Notes: generated by a model from the sequence alone, not told the origin. Shown: positions 24,217 to 31,454, counted from the stretch's first letter. The stretch: DNA of 46,675 bases from Pseudaminobacter salicylatoxidans (GCF_003148475.1 NZ_QGGG01000025.1:1-46675), one strand, 5' to 3'. Numbers and translations: made by a program.

Positions 24217-24408
24217 TCACCGGTCAGCTCTCCTACCGCTGTCTCGATTGGCTGCGGACAGGCTCTCCAGCAACCGCGCAACCGGACCGCTGGGCTTCTG
24301 TCCCCTCTCAATGCGCGCTACGGTTGACTGAGCCACGCCGAGGTGACGAGCCAGTTCGGCTTGCGACCATCGCCGGTCTTGGCGTACTTGTTTTGCAGTG
24401 ACGACCAT
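24217..24408 (-). CDS. Small HTH (XRE/Cro-like) regulator
   Basis: A 63-residue protein that is almost only an HTH domain: QDRRWSQAELARHLGVAQST then VARIERGQKPSG. The length and position divergent from the CI-like repressor gene match a Cro-type repressor of a lambdoid circuit. Its start at ATG 24408 lies about 30 bases after the leftward promoter start inferred at 24442-24472. It should bind the shared operators and favour lytic growth. The family call is strong; the role as Cro is inferred from the arrangement. Confidence 0.8.
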   Translation of the reverse strand: MVVTAKQVRQDRRWSQAELARHLGVAQSTVARIERGQKPSGPVARLLESLSAANRDSGRRADR

Positions 24409-24431
24409 ACGTTTACCGCTCGTTCATTTTC

Positions 24432-24447
24432 ATCCGATATGGATAAT
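24432..24447 (-). promoter_or_regulatory. Operator site 1
   Basis: The 16-mer reads ATTATCCATATCGGAT on the minus strand, a near-palindrome of ATCC-N5-GGAT. It overlaps the -10 region of the leftward promoter. It is the reverse complement of site 4, which lies to the right of the repressor gene. Confidence 0.7.
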
Positions 24448-24472
24448 TATGCAATAGGAACGCGTATGTCAA
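24444..24472 (-). promoter_or_regulatory. Leftward early promoter of the cro-like operon
   Basis: On the minus strand, TTGACA (24472-24467) is a perfect -35 box. A -10 region follows at 17 bases (TAATTA, 24449-24444), with CATAAT at 15 bases as the alternative. Operator site 2 touches the -35 box and site 1 covers the -10 region, so repressor binding would block it. It would transcribe the cro-like and replication genes. Confidence 0.65.
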
Positions 24473-24487
24473 TCCATTTCGGATAAT
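24472..24487 (+). promoter_or_regulatory. Operator site 2
   Basis: The 16-mer ATCCATTTCGGATAAT lies between the leftward -35 box and the repressor start codon (24501). It shares the ATCC-N5-GGATAAT pattern with the other three sites. Being 14 bases before the repressor ATG, it may also allow autoregulation. Confidence 0.7.
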
Positions 24488-24500
24488 CAAGGGGCGCAGC

Positions 24501-25253
24501 ATGAGCACACCGGGCGAGAGACTTCGCAAGGCGAGAATTGACGCAGGCTACAGGTCTGCGGCGGCAGGCGCCGAGGCCGCTGGCGTGCCGACGCCCACAA
24601 TGTACCATCACGAGAACGGCACCCGAACAATCAGCAGCAGGGCGGCCGAACGGTATGCATCAGCGTTCAAGGTAACGGCATCTTGGCTGATGTTCGGTGA
24701 GAAAACGCGTATCTCATTAGATGAGGAATGGGAGGAGGACGTACGACGCAACGTTGGCGAGCAAGTCGCCTATAGTCGCGAGAATTATCGCCCGACCATC
24801 GACGGGGCAATTCCGGAGATCGACGTGGAACTGGGGGCGGGCCAAGGTAGAATAGGAGAGTTTCTCACCCTGCCGGTGGGTGATGAGACCTACTCTGGAC
24901 ATAGGGTTGTAGACGAGTGGTTTCTGCCGGAGAGCTATTTCGATCGGGTTCTCGACGCGCGGTCCGGCAATACTCTCGTGATGCCCGTTGTCGGAGATTC
25001 GATGGCCCCCACTTATAATCCTGGGGATCGGGTTCTTGTCGATCTGTCACAGGGCATCCTCACCACCGACACGGTGTATGTTATCAGCGATGGTTACAGC
25101 CCACCCCAAATCAAGCGACTTCAACGAGTTCTATTCAGCCAGCCTCCCGAGGTCCAGGTTCTGTCAGACAATCCATCTCATGCGCCTCAGCGCGTGGCGC
25201 TTAACGATCTGCATATAATCGGCCGCGTGGTGGGAGCCATATCCAAACGTTAA
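24501..25253 (+). CDS. CI-like repressor with S24 (LexA-type) peptidase domain
   Basis: A 250-residue repressor. The N-terminal HTH (residues about 6-60, GERLRKARIDAGYRSAAAGA with a second helix at PTPTMYHHENGTRTIS) binds the operators. The C-terminal S24 peptidase has the catalytic Ser in VVGDSMAPTY (S167) and the catalytic Lys in PQIKRLQRV (K205). An Ala-Gly bond in ELGAGQGRI (about 112-116) could be the self-cleavage site. RecA-stimulated cleavage would induce the prophage by SOS. The start at ATG 24501 has AAGGGG eight bases upstream. It is flanked by two operator pairs. Confidence 0.92.
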   Translation: MSTPGERLRKARIDAGYRSAAAGAEAAGVPTPTMYHHENGTRTISSRAAERYASAFKVTASWLMFGEKTRISLDEEWEEDVRRNVGEQVAYSRENYRPTIDGAIPEIDVELGAGQGRIGEFLTLPVGDETYSGHRVVDEWFLPESYFDRVLDARSGNTLVMPVVGDSMAPTYNPGDRVLVDLSQGILTTDTVYVISDGYSPPQIKRLQRVLFSQPPEVQVLSDNPSHAPQRVALNDLHIIGRVVGAISKR

Positions 25254-25259
25254 TAGAAA

Positions 25260-25275
25260 ATTATCCGAAACGGAT
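25260..25275 (-). promoter_or_regulatory. Operator site 3
   Basis: On the minus strand this reads ATCCGTTTCGGATAAT and contains the perfect palindrome ATCCG-TTT-CGGAT, the best match among the four sites. It lies 7 bases after the repressor stop codon and touches the rightward -35 box. Confidence 0.7.
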
Positions 25276-25303
25276 TGACGATATAATCCATATCGGATAA
25301 TTC
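25275..25303 (+). promoter_or_regulatory. Rightward early promoter of the small-gene operon
   Basis: TTGACG (25275-25280), 17 bases, then TAATTC (25298-25303), with GATAAT at 15 bases as an alternative -10. Operator sites 3 and 4 overlap the -35 and the spacer, mirroring the leftward promoter. It would drive the plus-strand genes from 25,336 to the integrase. Confidence 0.6.
25286..25301 (+). promoter_or_regulatory. Operator site 4
   Basis: ATCCATATCGGATAAT; identical to site 1 read on the opposite strand. It covers the spacer and -10 region of the rightward promoter, about 35 bases before the next start codon. Confidence 0.7.
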
Positions 25304-25335
25304 TGGTTTCAGTTCACGCAACTGGAGCCAAATTC

Positions 25336-25959
25336 ATGAAAACGAACGACGCCGCGCGGGCGAACGCTGAAACTATGCCTTTCGAACTTCAAGAGCTTCT
25401 ATCCAGTCACGCCTCCATCATCGGGGAGAGCGAAGCCAATTGGACGAAGGTCAACGAAATAGAGGATTGTGAGGCCATGGCTCGTGCCCCCATCAACCGG
25501 GTCCTGATCGGCAGAACTTTACTGGTTGGCCGTGACGATGACGGGAACGAACGCTGGAGGGAAAATTACGCCTTCTCGGCCGAGCATATCGAAGAGTATT
25601 GCAAGCCGCACCTTGTAGCGATGCTCGCTATGTGCGGTGCGAATGAGGATTGCGAGCGGAAAGCTACGGAGAGCCACGCCGCTTTTGTCCGCTCTAAAAT
25701 CGCGGAACTTGCGGCCATAGAAAACCAGCGGAAATTGATCGCGGATGAATGCGGCTATACCGCAGCATACTCAACCGCGCTGGCAAGCTCGAAAGAGTTG
25801 AAAGCAATCGAGGAGAAAATTGTCCGCTTCGTTCCGAGCTCGTTGAGTGAGGCAGCAAAGCTCGCCGAGTTTGTTGCTGCGAACACCGACGATGGCGTCA
25901 TGCTGGACGAAGACGAAGTGTTGGAAGCTCTTCGCTCGATTGCGAGGGCAGCGGCATGA
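25336..25959 (+). CDS. Hypothetical phage protein, first gene of rightward operon
   Basis: A 207-residue acidic protein with ATG 25336 behind GGAG. It is mainly helical: a first segment with PFELQELLSSHASIIGE, a middle with GRDDDGNERWRENYAFSAEHIEEY, and long helices from residue 100 (KIAELAAIENQRKLIADECGY; SKELKAIEEKIVRFV) that could form a coiled coil. Four cysteines are present in the middle. No family is recognised. Its promoter is covered by repressor operators, so it is expected to be expressed on induction or early after infection. The next gene starts in its stop codon. Confidence 0.65.
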   Translation: MKTNDAARANAETMPFELQELLSSHASIIGESEANWTKVNEIEDCEAMARAPINRVLIGRTLLVGRDDDGNERWRENYAFSAEHIEEYCKPHLVAMLAMCGANEDCERKATESHAAFVRSKIAELAAIENQRKLIADECGYTAAYSTALASSKELKAIEEKIVRFVPSSLSEAAKLAEFVAANTDDGVMLDEDEVLEALRSIARAAA

Positions 25960-26717
25960 GCACGACGCGTCGCACCTTCCTTCGCCACGTTGCAGTCGCA
26001 CCTACAGCGGCGGCGGCGTCGATAGCTGGGCAGCCCGCGTGGGCTGCTTTGCAAAGCAATAATCTTGATGCCCCGGCGCCGGCCCACCCGGATCTCGTCG
26101 CGCTATCATCGCTCCTTAGGGATGCGACCGGTGAGAGAAAGGCGGCGCTGGATACCATGGAGTGGCTCGTGGCGGAATGGCGGCACCGGTGGCCACTGGC
26201 TCCTGACGGTATCACTCTTCCAGGGGGTGGTGGGTCCGGTTCCGACAACGAAGTGGACTTGGGCGGTCGACCGGTTGTCAGGCCGGGAGAGGCCCGCGGA
26301 CGGCGTTTGCGCAACGTCGAAACCCTCGCCACACTTGCAGAAAACATGGCTGCGTCAGTCGACAGGACCCGCAACGAAAAGGAAAGAGCAAGACGCCAAG
26401 CGGCGGCGGACAGGTACTCACGCGACCTTCGGGATGGCGTTGAATACTATCGTGAGATCGAGCGTATCAAGGAAGCATCAGGGGTCCGGGGCATCGACGC
26501 ACGCGTCAAGGCCGCAGATCGTGAAATCACTCGGCTCTGCAAGGAGATCATGGCCTTTCCGGTCCAGTCGCTTGCGTGCCTGGCTATCAAGGCGGAGGCC
26601 GTCGAGACTTGGATCGAGGCGAATAGCTACGATCTGGGGGAGTACAACGACATCTTCGGGTGGCCGGTGTTTTTCGCCCGCGACATTCTTACTATCGCGA
26701 ATGGAGGTGCGGCATGA
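25956..26717 (+). CDS. Phage protein with Tat signal peptide
   Basis: A 253-residue protein with a clear twin-arginine signal: TTRRTFLRH at residues 3-11, a moderately hydrophobic alanine-rich region (13-24) and a probable cleavage after QPAWA (about residue 30). The mature part is charged and helical (RDATGERKAALDTMEWLVAEW; ARRQAAADRYSRDLRDG) with a glycine-rich loop GGGGSGS. No known domain is recognised. Export through Tat would place it in the periplasm or cell envelope, which is unusual for an early phage gene. A 4-bp overlap couples it to both neighbours. Confidence 0.68.
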   Translation: MSTTRRTFLRHVAVAPTAAAASIAGQPAWAALQSNNLDAPAPAHPDLVALSSLLRDATGERKAALDTMEWLVAEWRHRWPLAPDGITLPGGGGSGSDNEVDLGGRPVVRPGEARGRRLRNVETLATLAENMAASVDRTRNEKERARRQAAADRYSRDLRDGVEYYREIERIKEASGVRGIDARVKAADREITRLCKEIMAFPVQSLACLAIKAEAVETWIEANSYDLGEYNDIFGWPVFFARDILTIANGGAA

Positions 26718-26959
26718 GCACCCGCTTCATTCCCCATCGCGATATGAGCGCAGATGAAATCGTAAAGTGCGCCATTCAGGCACGAGCGATCATCCAACTT
26801 TGCGAAGCGGCCGCATGGTCGATCCAGAGCGGCAGTGAGCGAGAAATTAAAGAGGCCGCGGACAGCATCCAGTTTGCTTTGCAACTCGCTGGCGAGCTGA
26901 TCGTGCCGGTTCAGGAAGCCTTGGAGAGCCATGAGGGCCTCAAAGGCGGTGCAGCATGA
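26714..26959 (+). CDS. Small hypothetical phage protein
   Basis: An 81-residue protein whose ATG overlaps the preceding stop (ATGA) behind GGAGGTGCGGC. It begins MSTRFIPHRDMSADEI and is mainly helical, with an acidic middle and a hydrophobic stretch near the end (QLAGELIVPVQEALES). The opening MSTRxIP is shared with the gene at 27,165, which suggests duplication. The function is unknown. Confidence 0.6.
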   Translation: MSTRFIPHRDMSADEIVKCAIQARAIIQLCEAAAWSIQSGSEREIKEAADSIQFALQLAGELIVPVQEALESHEGLKGGAA

Positions 26960-27168
26960 TTGGCTACACCGTCGATGATCTGGAAAGCGGCCTGCGTCAT
27001 CTGAAGGACGTGCTGAGCGTCGCCTGCGACATCAAGTTCGGATTGCCTGCCGGCGAGGTCGACAACCGAGTCGATAGCCTCCTGTGGATCGCGGGCGGCA
27101 TCGCGAAGGCCGTTCACGAATACCATGCCACGCCACCGGCCGAGCGGCTGAAAGGCGGTGACGCATGA
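26956..27168 (+). CDS. Small hypothetical phage protein
   Basis: A 70-residue helical protein (DDLESGLRHLKDVLSVACDIK, then VDNRVDSLLWIAGGIAKAVHEY). It starts with a 4-bp overlap behind AAAGGCGGTGCAGC and ends in LKGGDA, similar to the LKGGAA end of the previous protein. No family is recognised. It is part of the chain of coupled small genes. Confidence 0.58.
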   Translation: MIGYTVDDLESGLRHLKDVLSVACDIKFGLPAGEVDNRVDSLLWIAGGIAKAVHEYHATPPAERLKGGDA

Positions 27169-27371
27169 GCACCCGTGCTATTCCCATCACTGCGATCGAC
27201 CAGCTTCATCAGATCAGGGATGAGCTTTCCGTGATCTGGCTCGCCCTCGGCAACACAGCTGACATGGCCGAAGACTACATGGTCGACGTGCGTGAGGCGC
27301 TGTACGGCACCACCAATCGGCTGCGCGACGTTTGCCGGGCCATGGAGACGGGAGGGCAGTGCAATGGCTGA
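27165..27371 (+). CDS. Small hypothetical phage protein
   Basis: A 68-residue protein with ATGA overlap behind AAAGGCGGTGACGC. It begins MSTRAIPITAIDQLHQIRDE, echoing the start of the gene at 26,714, and contains a helix DMAEDYMVDVREALYGTTNR and one cysteine near the end. It is likely helical; the function is unknown. Its last 8 bp overlap the next start. Confidence 0.58.
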   Translation: MSTRAIPITAIDQLHQIRDELSVIWLALGNTADMAEDYMVDVREALYGTTNRLRDVCRAMETGGQCNG

Positions 27372-27660
27372 CCTCCGCGAAATCGAAACACTGATCTCCA
27401 ACCACATCAATGCGGCGGCCGAGCGGGATCGCTTGTTCCATCTGCAGGATTGGGGGTTGGCCTCGAAAGAGGATATGAACGCCACGCTGGGTCCGGTCGA
27501 CGCCGCTCTTATTGCGCTCTGCGCTGCGCAGCCAAGCGATTCCGAAGCTTCCAGCCGGCGGGCCAGGTATCTCAATGGCCATGTGCCGGAAGCGATCGAC
27601 GGTAGCAGGGGTCTCACCGTGGCCGTCATCGCTGCATTGGTGGGAGGCGCACATGGCTGA
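27364..27660 (+). CDS. Small hypothetical phage protein
   Basis: A 98-residue protein. The ATG at 27364 lies in an ATGGCTGA overlap with the preceding gene and is preceded by GGGAGGGC. It reads DLREIETLISNHINAAAERD, then an amphipathic region and a C-terminal hydrophobic stretch (LTVAVIAALVGGAHG) that could be a short membrane or dimerisation segment. No known family. Confidence 0.55.
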   Translation: MADLREIETLISNHINAAAERDRLFHLQDWGLASKEDMNATLGPVDAALIALCAAQPSDSEASSRRARYLNGHVPEAIDGSRGLTVAVIAALVGGAHG

Positions 27661-27877
27661 TCCTAAGGTCACGCGCCTGCCGACCGCCGCCACGAGCTAC
27701 TACACCGTCCGGAAATCCGGGCGGTGGTGGGCAGTCTACCTTGTCACTCCGGCTCCGGGGCGCGATCTGCGCACCAAGCTTGTGTCGTTCTCAAATCGTG
27801 AATCCGCCAAGGCCCACGCCCGTGAGACCGCGGCAAGGATGATGCGGCCGTTCAAGATCGGTGGGAGGCTCGCATGA
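27653..27877 (+). CDS. Small hypothetical phage protein
   Basis: A 74-residue basic protein with ATG 27653 in another ATGGCTGA overlap. It has a beta pattern (SYYTVRKSGRWWAVYLVTPA) followed by a helix (NRESAKAHARETAARMM), a shape like small nucleic-acid-binding or DUF2188-type proteins, but no clear match is visible. The ribosome-binding site GGGAGG lies in the preceding gene. Confidence 0.58.
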   Translation: MADPKVTRLPTAATSYYTVRKSGRWWAVYLVTPAPGRDLRTKLVSFSNRESAKAHARETAARMMRPFKIGGRLA

Positions 27878-28092
27878 GGCTCCTCCGCATCTCCCTCGCG
27901 CTCCTGCTGCTTGCCACCGGCAACGCACTCTATCGTCACGGCCTTGCCATGCACGCCGCCTACCGGGCTGCGTATTGTTCGGGACGGCGGCCGGCCTCCA
28001 TGTCCCCGGCCGAACTCCTGCTGCTCGGCTCGATCGTAGGCGTCGGCATTGCCGGCGTCTGGGTTGGCATCGTGTGGAGGGTTGCGCAATGA
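27874..28092 (+). CDS. Small two-helix membrane protein
   Basis: A 72-residue protein with two transmembrane segments: residues 3-20 (LLRISLALLLLATGNALY) and about 46-68 (ELLLLGSIVGVGIAGVWVGIVW). A short loop between them carries one cysteine. The ATG overlaps the preceding stop (ATGA) behind GGGAGGCTCGC. Topology would suit a holin or a superinfection-exclusion protein, but position in the early operon makes a lysis role less likely. No family is recognised. Confidence 0.58.
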   Translation: MRLLRISLALLLLATGNALYRHGLAMHAAYRAAYCSGRRPASMSPAELLLLGSIVGVGIAGVWVGIVWRVAQ

Positions 28093-28280
28093 GCATGACC
28101 CTTCAGCTTAGAGCAGCACGTGACCATATCAGGGCGCTTACCGGCCGGCTAACAGAGGCCGAATATCGAGCCGCCGATGCCCAGCGCGAAACACGTCAGG
28201 TCGTGGCCGAGCGGGACCTGTGGAGGCATCAGGCCGAGGCGGCGCAGGCCAGGCTGAAATCGTTGGGGGTGACGACGTGA
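28089..28280 (+). CDS. Small coiled-coil phage protein
   Basis: A 63-residue protein that is one long charged helix (RAARDHIRALTGRLTEAEYR; AERDLWRHQAEAAQARLK), likely a coiled coil. The start is at ATG 28089 with a 4-bp overlap. No function is known. It is followed by a GTGA overlap with the excisionase-like gene. Confidence 0.55.
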   Translation: MSMTLQLRAARDHIRALTGRLTEAEYRAADAQRETRQVVAERDLWRHQAEAAQARLKSLGVTT

Positions 28281-28633
28281 ACCCGCTCGCCACATTCGAT
28301 CAGCTCATCACTGAGACCGACGCCTGTAAACGATACCCGCTGCTTCTCAGCCCGCGCGAGTTGCGCAAGGCGAGGCAAAATGCGGAAATAGCATGGACGG
28401 AGGGGAAGAAGGGAGTGGTGCTGTACCATCCCGGAGACCTCGCCGAGTATCTGAGATCCAAGTCTCGCGGGGTAAGCCAATGTCGAAAAGGCTCTGGGAA
28501 TATGGTGGGTACTGGATCGCCGGTGCCCACGGCACCGAAACGCTCTACGCGTACTGGTACGACGACGGAAGACGCGCAACGCGTCGCCGATCGCTTGGCA
28601 CAAAAGTACTCGACGAAGCGAAAGAATGCCTGA
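28277..28633 (+). CDS. Excisionase-like DNA-binding protein
   Basis: A 118-residue frame beginning with GTG at 28277 (GTGA overlap). Residues about 15-65 look like a small winged-helix of the excisionase/helix_turn_helix_17 type: KRYPLLLSPRELRKARQNAE, then GKKGVVLYHPGDLAEYLRSK. The C-terminal 51 codons overlap the integrase gene in a different phase and are Ser/Thr/Arg-rich. It is directly upstream of the integrase, as expected for Xis, which binds attachment-site arms and directs excision. Family assignment is moderate because the domain is short. Confidence 0.62.
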   Translation: MNPLATFDQLITETDACKRYPLLLSPRELRKARQNAEIAWTEGKKGVVLYHPGDLAEYLRSKSRGVSQCRKGSGNMVGTGSPVPTAPKRSTRTGTTTEDAQRVADRLAQKYSTKRKNA

Positions 28634-29766
28634 TCGCGCTGGCTGGCGCGGCGAAGTCGGACACGTCGCGCTCGCCAGATCGGGTCATGCTGATGGTGGC
28701 GCTTGATCACTACTACGACCACGACGTTGGCAAAAAGCCATCGGCCGATCAGGCCTTCCGCTCAATTGCGCTGATCAAGGAGTTTCTGGAGGAGAAGATG
28801 TTGCCCACGGCATCAGTGTCGGCGTTCGGCCCGATCCGGCAGCGCGAATTCATGGTGTGGACGCGGGACAAGCACGAGCATTCGGCCAATACCATCGCAC
28901 GGAACCTGTCGGTCGTTTCTGCCGCTTTCCGGTTCGGCAAGCGGCTCGTTGTGGTCAAGGATGGCCTCGGGAACGATCAGGAGATCCAGCTTCTCGATAT
29001 GGCTCCTGACGTGGTGACGCAGGCGAAGCGGGTGGCTGAGCTACTGGACCTGCCGCCGCCGCGCCCGCGCGAGTGGCTTCCGACCTATGAGGAGTTCGGC
29101 CGGTTCATCGACAAAATCGACGTGAGGAAGGAAAACCTGTTCCGCTTCGTTGTGCTGTCGCTGAACTCATGGGCGCGGCCATCAACCGTCTTGGAGTTCC
29201 GAGACAACGAGGAAACGGTGAACCGACGGTTCGGAACGATCGACCTCAACCCGCCCGGTCGACGCCAGACGATCAAGTTCCGCCCGAAGATCAGGCTCAC
29301 GGACAATCTCGCGGGGTGGCTGGACTTATGGAAAGAAGAGGGCAGGGGGATCGGCGATAATGGTGGCCCTTCCATGGACGAGATGCCTGAGCAGCATCGC
29401 GGCGCGCCGATGATGTGGGATGGCAAGCCGATCACCGCGATTAAGCGGACCTTTGTCCGACACGCAGAGGAGTGTGGCTTGCCAAACTTCACGCCCGGAA
29501 CGATTCGTCACTTCATGGCGACGATGGTTCGGCGCCAGAAGCCACCGGTAGACAAGGAGCAGCGTGACGTATGGCTGGGCCATGACGAAAAGCGCACGGC
29601 GAACGCTTACGAATCGTTTGATCCCGATTACTTGGCTGACTGCATGCAAGCGACCGAAATGGTGATCGCCGAGCTGCAAGAGCACACGAAACGCCCGCTT
29701 TCTGCGTGCAAGAAACGTGCAAGGCCGATTTTGAAGGTCGTCGGCGGCCGGGAGGATGCCGCGTAA
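28480..29766 (+). CDS. Tyrosine site-specific integrase
   Basis: A 428-residue integrase. The ATG at 28480 begins a typical arm-type domain (WEYGGYWIAGAHGTETLYAY then RRATRRRSLGTK). The core-binding domain follows (about 70-170). The catalytic domain has R233 in SWARPSTVLEFR, R343 and H344 in GTIRHFMATM, H368 in WLGHDEKRTANA and the nucleophile Y377 in ANAYESFD. The usual first His of the H-x-x-R motif is Gly (340), a substitution compatible with activity in related enzymes. It lies 25 bp from the tRNA-Val 3' end, consistent with attachment there. Overlap with the excisionase-like gene is 154 bp. Confidence 0.92.
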   Translation: MSKRLWEYGGYWIAGAHGTETLYAYWYDDGRRATRRRSLGTKVLDEAKECLIALAGAAKSDTSRSPDRVMLMVALDHYYDHDVGKKPSADQAFRSIALIKEFLEEKMLPTASVSAFGPIRQREFMVWTRDKHEHSANTIARNLSVVSAAFRFGKRLVVVKDGLGNDQEIQLLDMAPDVVTQAKRVAELLDLPPPRPREWLPTYEEFGRFIDKIDVRKENLFRFVVLSLNSWARPSTVLEFRDNEETVNRRFGTIDLNPPGRRQTIKFRPKIRLTDNLAGWLDLWKEEGRGIGDNGGPSMDEMPEQHRGAPMMWDGKPITAIKRTFVRHAEECGLPNFTPGTIRHFMATMVRRQKPPVDKEQRDVWLGHDEKRTANAYESFDPDYLADCMQATEMVIAELQEHTKRPLSACKKRARPILKVVGGREDAA

Positions 29767-29790
29767 CCATTTGATTTTCTTGGGTTTGGA

Positions 29791-29865
<75 letters not shown>

Positions 29866-29971
29866 ATCCGACGCGGCCGGATAGATCATTTTTGGCACGG
29901 CGCGTCAATAGAGGGATTGGGGAAAAGATGCGCATTTCGCCACAGCTTTTCCGAAATCCCGGAAATCCGCT

Positions 29972-30334
29972 TCAGGCGGCGTGGAGCATCTTCTCCACTT
30001 CGTTGACCAGCTCGCGCAGATGGAAGGGTTTCGACAGCACCTTGGCGTCGCGCGGGGCCTTCGAATCGGGGTTCAGCGCTACGGCGGCGAATCCGGTGAT
30101 GAACATGACCTTGAGGTCCGGGTCGATCTCGGTGGCGCGGCGCGCCAGTTCTATGCCGTCCATCTCGGGCATGACGATATCCGTCAAGAGCAGCGAGAAG
30201 GGTTCCTCGCGCAAACGCTCATAGGCGCTCGCGCCATTGTCGAAATCGCTGACGTCGTAGCCGGCGCGTTCCAGCGCCTTCACCAGAAACCGACGCATGT
30301 CGTCGTCGTCTTCCGCCAGAAGAATGCGTGCCAT
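29972..30334 (-). CDS. cpdR: Cell-cycle response regulator CpdR
   Basis: A 120-residue single-domain receiver without output domain. Acidic residues EDDDD (8-12), the phosphorylation site D52 in LLLTDIVMPEMDG, a Thr in ITGFA and Lys in SKPFH (near 104) give a complete receiver. Length and sequence match CpdR of alphaproteobacteria. There, unphosphorylated CpdR is an adaptor that primes ClpXP degradation of cell-cycle proteins, and phosphorylation through ChpT switches it off. The gene is preceded by a TTAACCA-like half-site that could bind CtrA (weak). It is next to, but not part of, the prophage. Confidence 0.9.
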   Translation of the reverse strand: MARILLAEDDDDMRRFLVKALERAGYDVSDFDNGASAYERLREEPFSLLLTDIVMPEMDGIELARRATEIDPDLKVMFITGFAAVALNPDSKAPRDAKVLSKPFHLRELVNEVEKMLHAA

Positions 30335-30537
30335 CTTGTCCTGTCCGAATCACTCACCGAAGCCGTCTTTCCAGGCTCCGTTAACCAAGTTTCGTATATG
30401 AGGCCTGGAGGGTAAACATCAAGTGAATGCCGTGCTTCATCCGCACCGCATCACCCACCCGACTTGCTGGACATGACGCCCGGCTGATGGCACTTTCATG
30501 GCATGAGAAAGCGAGTTTCGCAGCATGGTTACGCGTC

Positions 30538-31428
30538 ATGACGGCGGCTGAGGATTTTTGCACCACGCCGCCCTTCGAAGTGAGACAAAGTGCTGAACAG
30601 CGCGTGCCCTTCGTCTTCAATTCCCCTCACAGCGGCCGTCATTATCCCGAACGCTTCCTGGCCATGAGCCGGCTCGATCGCGATGCGATCCGCCGTTCGG
30701 AGGATTGTTACGTCGAAGAGCTGTTCGGCGGTGTCGTCGGGCTCGGCGCGCCGATCCTGGCGGCGAACTTCCCGCGCGCCTATCTCGACGTCAATCGCGA
30801 GCCATGGGAACTCGATCCGCGCATGTTCGTGGAGCCGGTGCCGTCCTTCGCCAATATCCGCTCGGCGCGTGTCGCCGGCGGCCTCGGCACCATACCCAAG
30901 CTGGTGGGGGAGGGGCTCGACATCTATGCCGGTCGATTGCCGCTGTTCGAGGGGATGGATCGCATCGAGACGGTCTACAAACCTTATCACGCGACGCTGA
31001 AGCGATTGCTGGTCCACACCCAGGCGCAATTCGGCTATGCCGTGCTCATCGACTGCCACTCCATGCCGGCCAGCGTGCGCACCGGCGAAAACGGCGTCCG
31101 CCCGGATTTTATCGTGGGCGACCGTTTCGGCACGTCGGCCTCCCGCACGCTCACCCATGCCGCGATCGGCCTGCTGAGCGCCATGGGATACGCGGTTGCG
31201 CATAACAAGCCCTATGCCGGCGGCTTCATCACCGAGCATTACGGCCGACCCGTGCGCAATCTCCACGCGCTGCAGATCGAGATCAATCGCGGCCTCTATA
31301 TGGATGAACGGTCGTTCCAGCGGACGTCCGGCTTCGACGCGCTGGCCGACGATCTCAGGCGCTTCTGTGCCGATCTGATGTCGATCCCCGATGGCGACAT
31401 TCGCGACCTGCCGCTGGCTGCCGAATAG
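30538..31428 (+). CDS. N-formylglutamate amidohydrolase
   Basis: An enzyme of the FGase family that hydrolyses N-formylglutamate to glutamate and formate, the last step of one histidine degradation route. Signatures: VFNSPHSGRHYPERF near the N-terminus, AYLDVNREPWELDPRMF, a metal/catalytic DCHSMP, and a C-terminal ALQIEINRGLYM. Residues are typical for the family (about 296 with this start). Upstream ATG codons at 30427 and 30487 exist in the same frame but lack ribosome-binding sites; the start at 30538 gives a normal N-terminus and remains tentative. It is divergent from cpdR. No other hut genes are nearby, so the substrate may be another formylated amino acid. Confidence 0.85.
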   Translation: MTAAEDFCTTPPFEVRQSAEQRVPFVFNSPHSGRHYPERFLAMSRLDRDAIRRSEDCYVEELFGGVVGLGAPILAANFPRAYLDVNREPWELDPRMFVEPVPSFANIRSARVAGGLGTIPKLVGEGLDIYAGRLPLFEGMDRIETVYKPYHATLKRLLVHTQAQFGYAVLIDCHSMPASVRTGENGVRPDFIVGDRFGTSASRTLTHAAIGLLSAMGYAVAHNKPYAGGFITEHYGRPVRNLHALQIEINRGLYMDERSFQRTSGFDALADDLRRFCADLMSIPDGDIRDLPLAAE

Positions 31429-31454
31429 CGCATAGGGTCGAAGAAAAATTCCTC

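Larger units (their letters stand above)
1..29790. mobile_element. HK97-like temperate prophage, right-hand portion
   Basis: The interval holds the expected modules of a tailed temperate phage in order: tail, head, packaging, late regulation, replication, immunity, a small-gene operon, excisionase and integrase. Capsid maturation genes (portal, prohead protease, N-terminally extended capsid protein) are of the HK97 type, and the connector and tail genes fit a long-tailed siphovirus. The integrase ends about 25 bp from the 3' end of a tRNA-Val gene, which fits integration into that tRNA and places attR there. The left end and the lysis genes are not in the window. Modules are seen directly; the exact right boundary is inferred, because the second att copy is not available for comparison. 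Confidence 0.93.

Noticed and set aside
24131..24311. Longer TTG start for the ParB-like gene
   Set aside because: It would overlap the Cro-like gene by 95 bp and has no ribosome-binding site, while GTG 24131 has a strong one.
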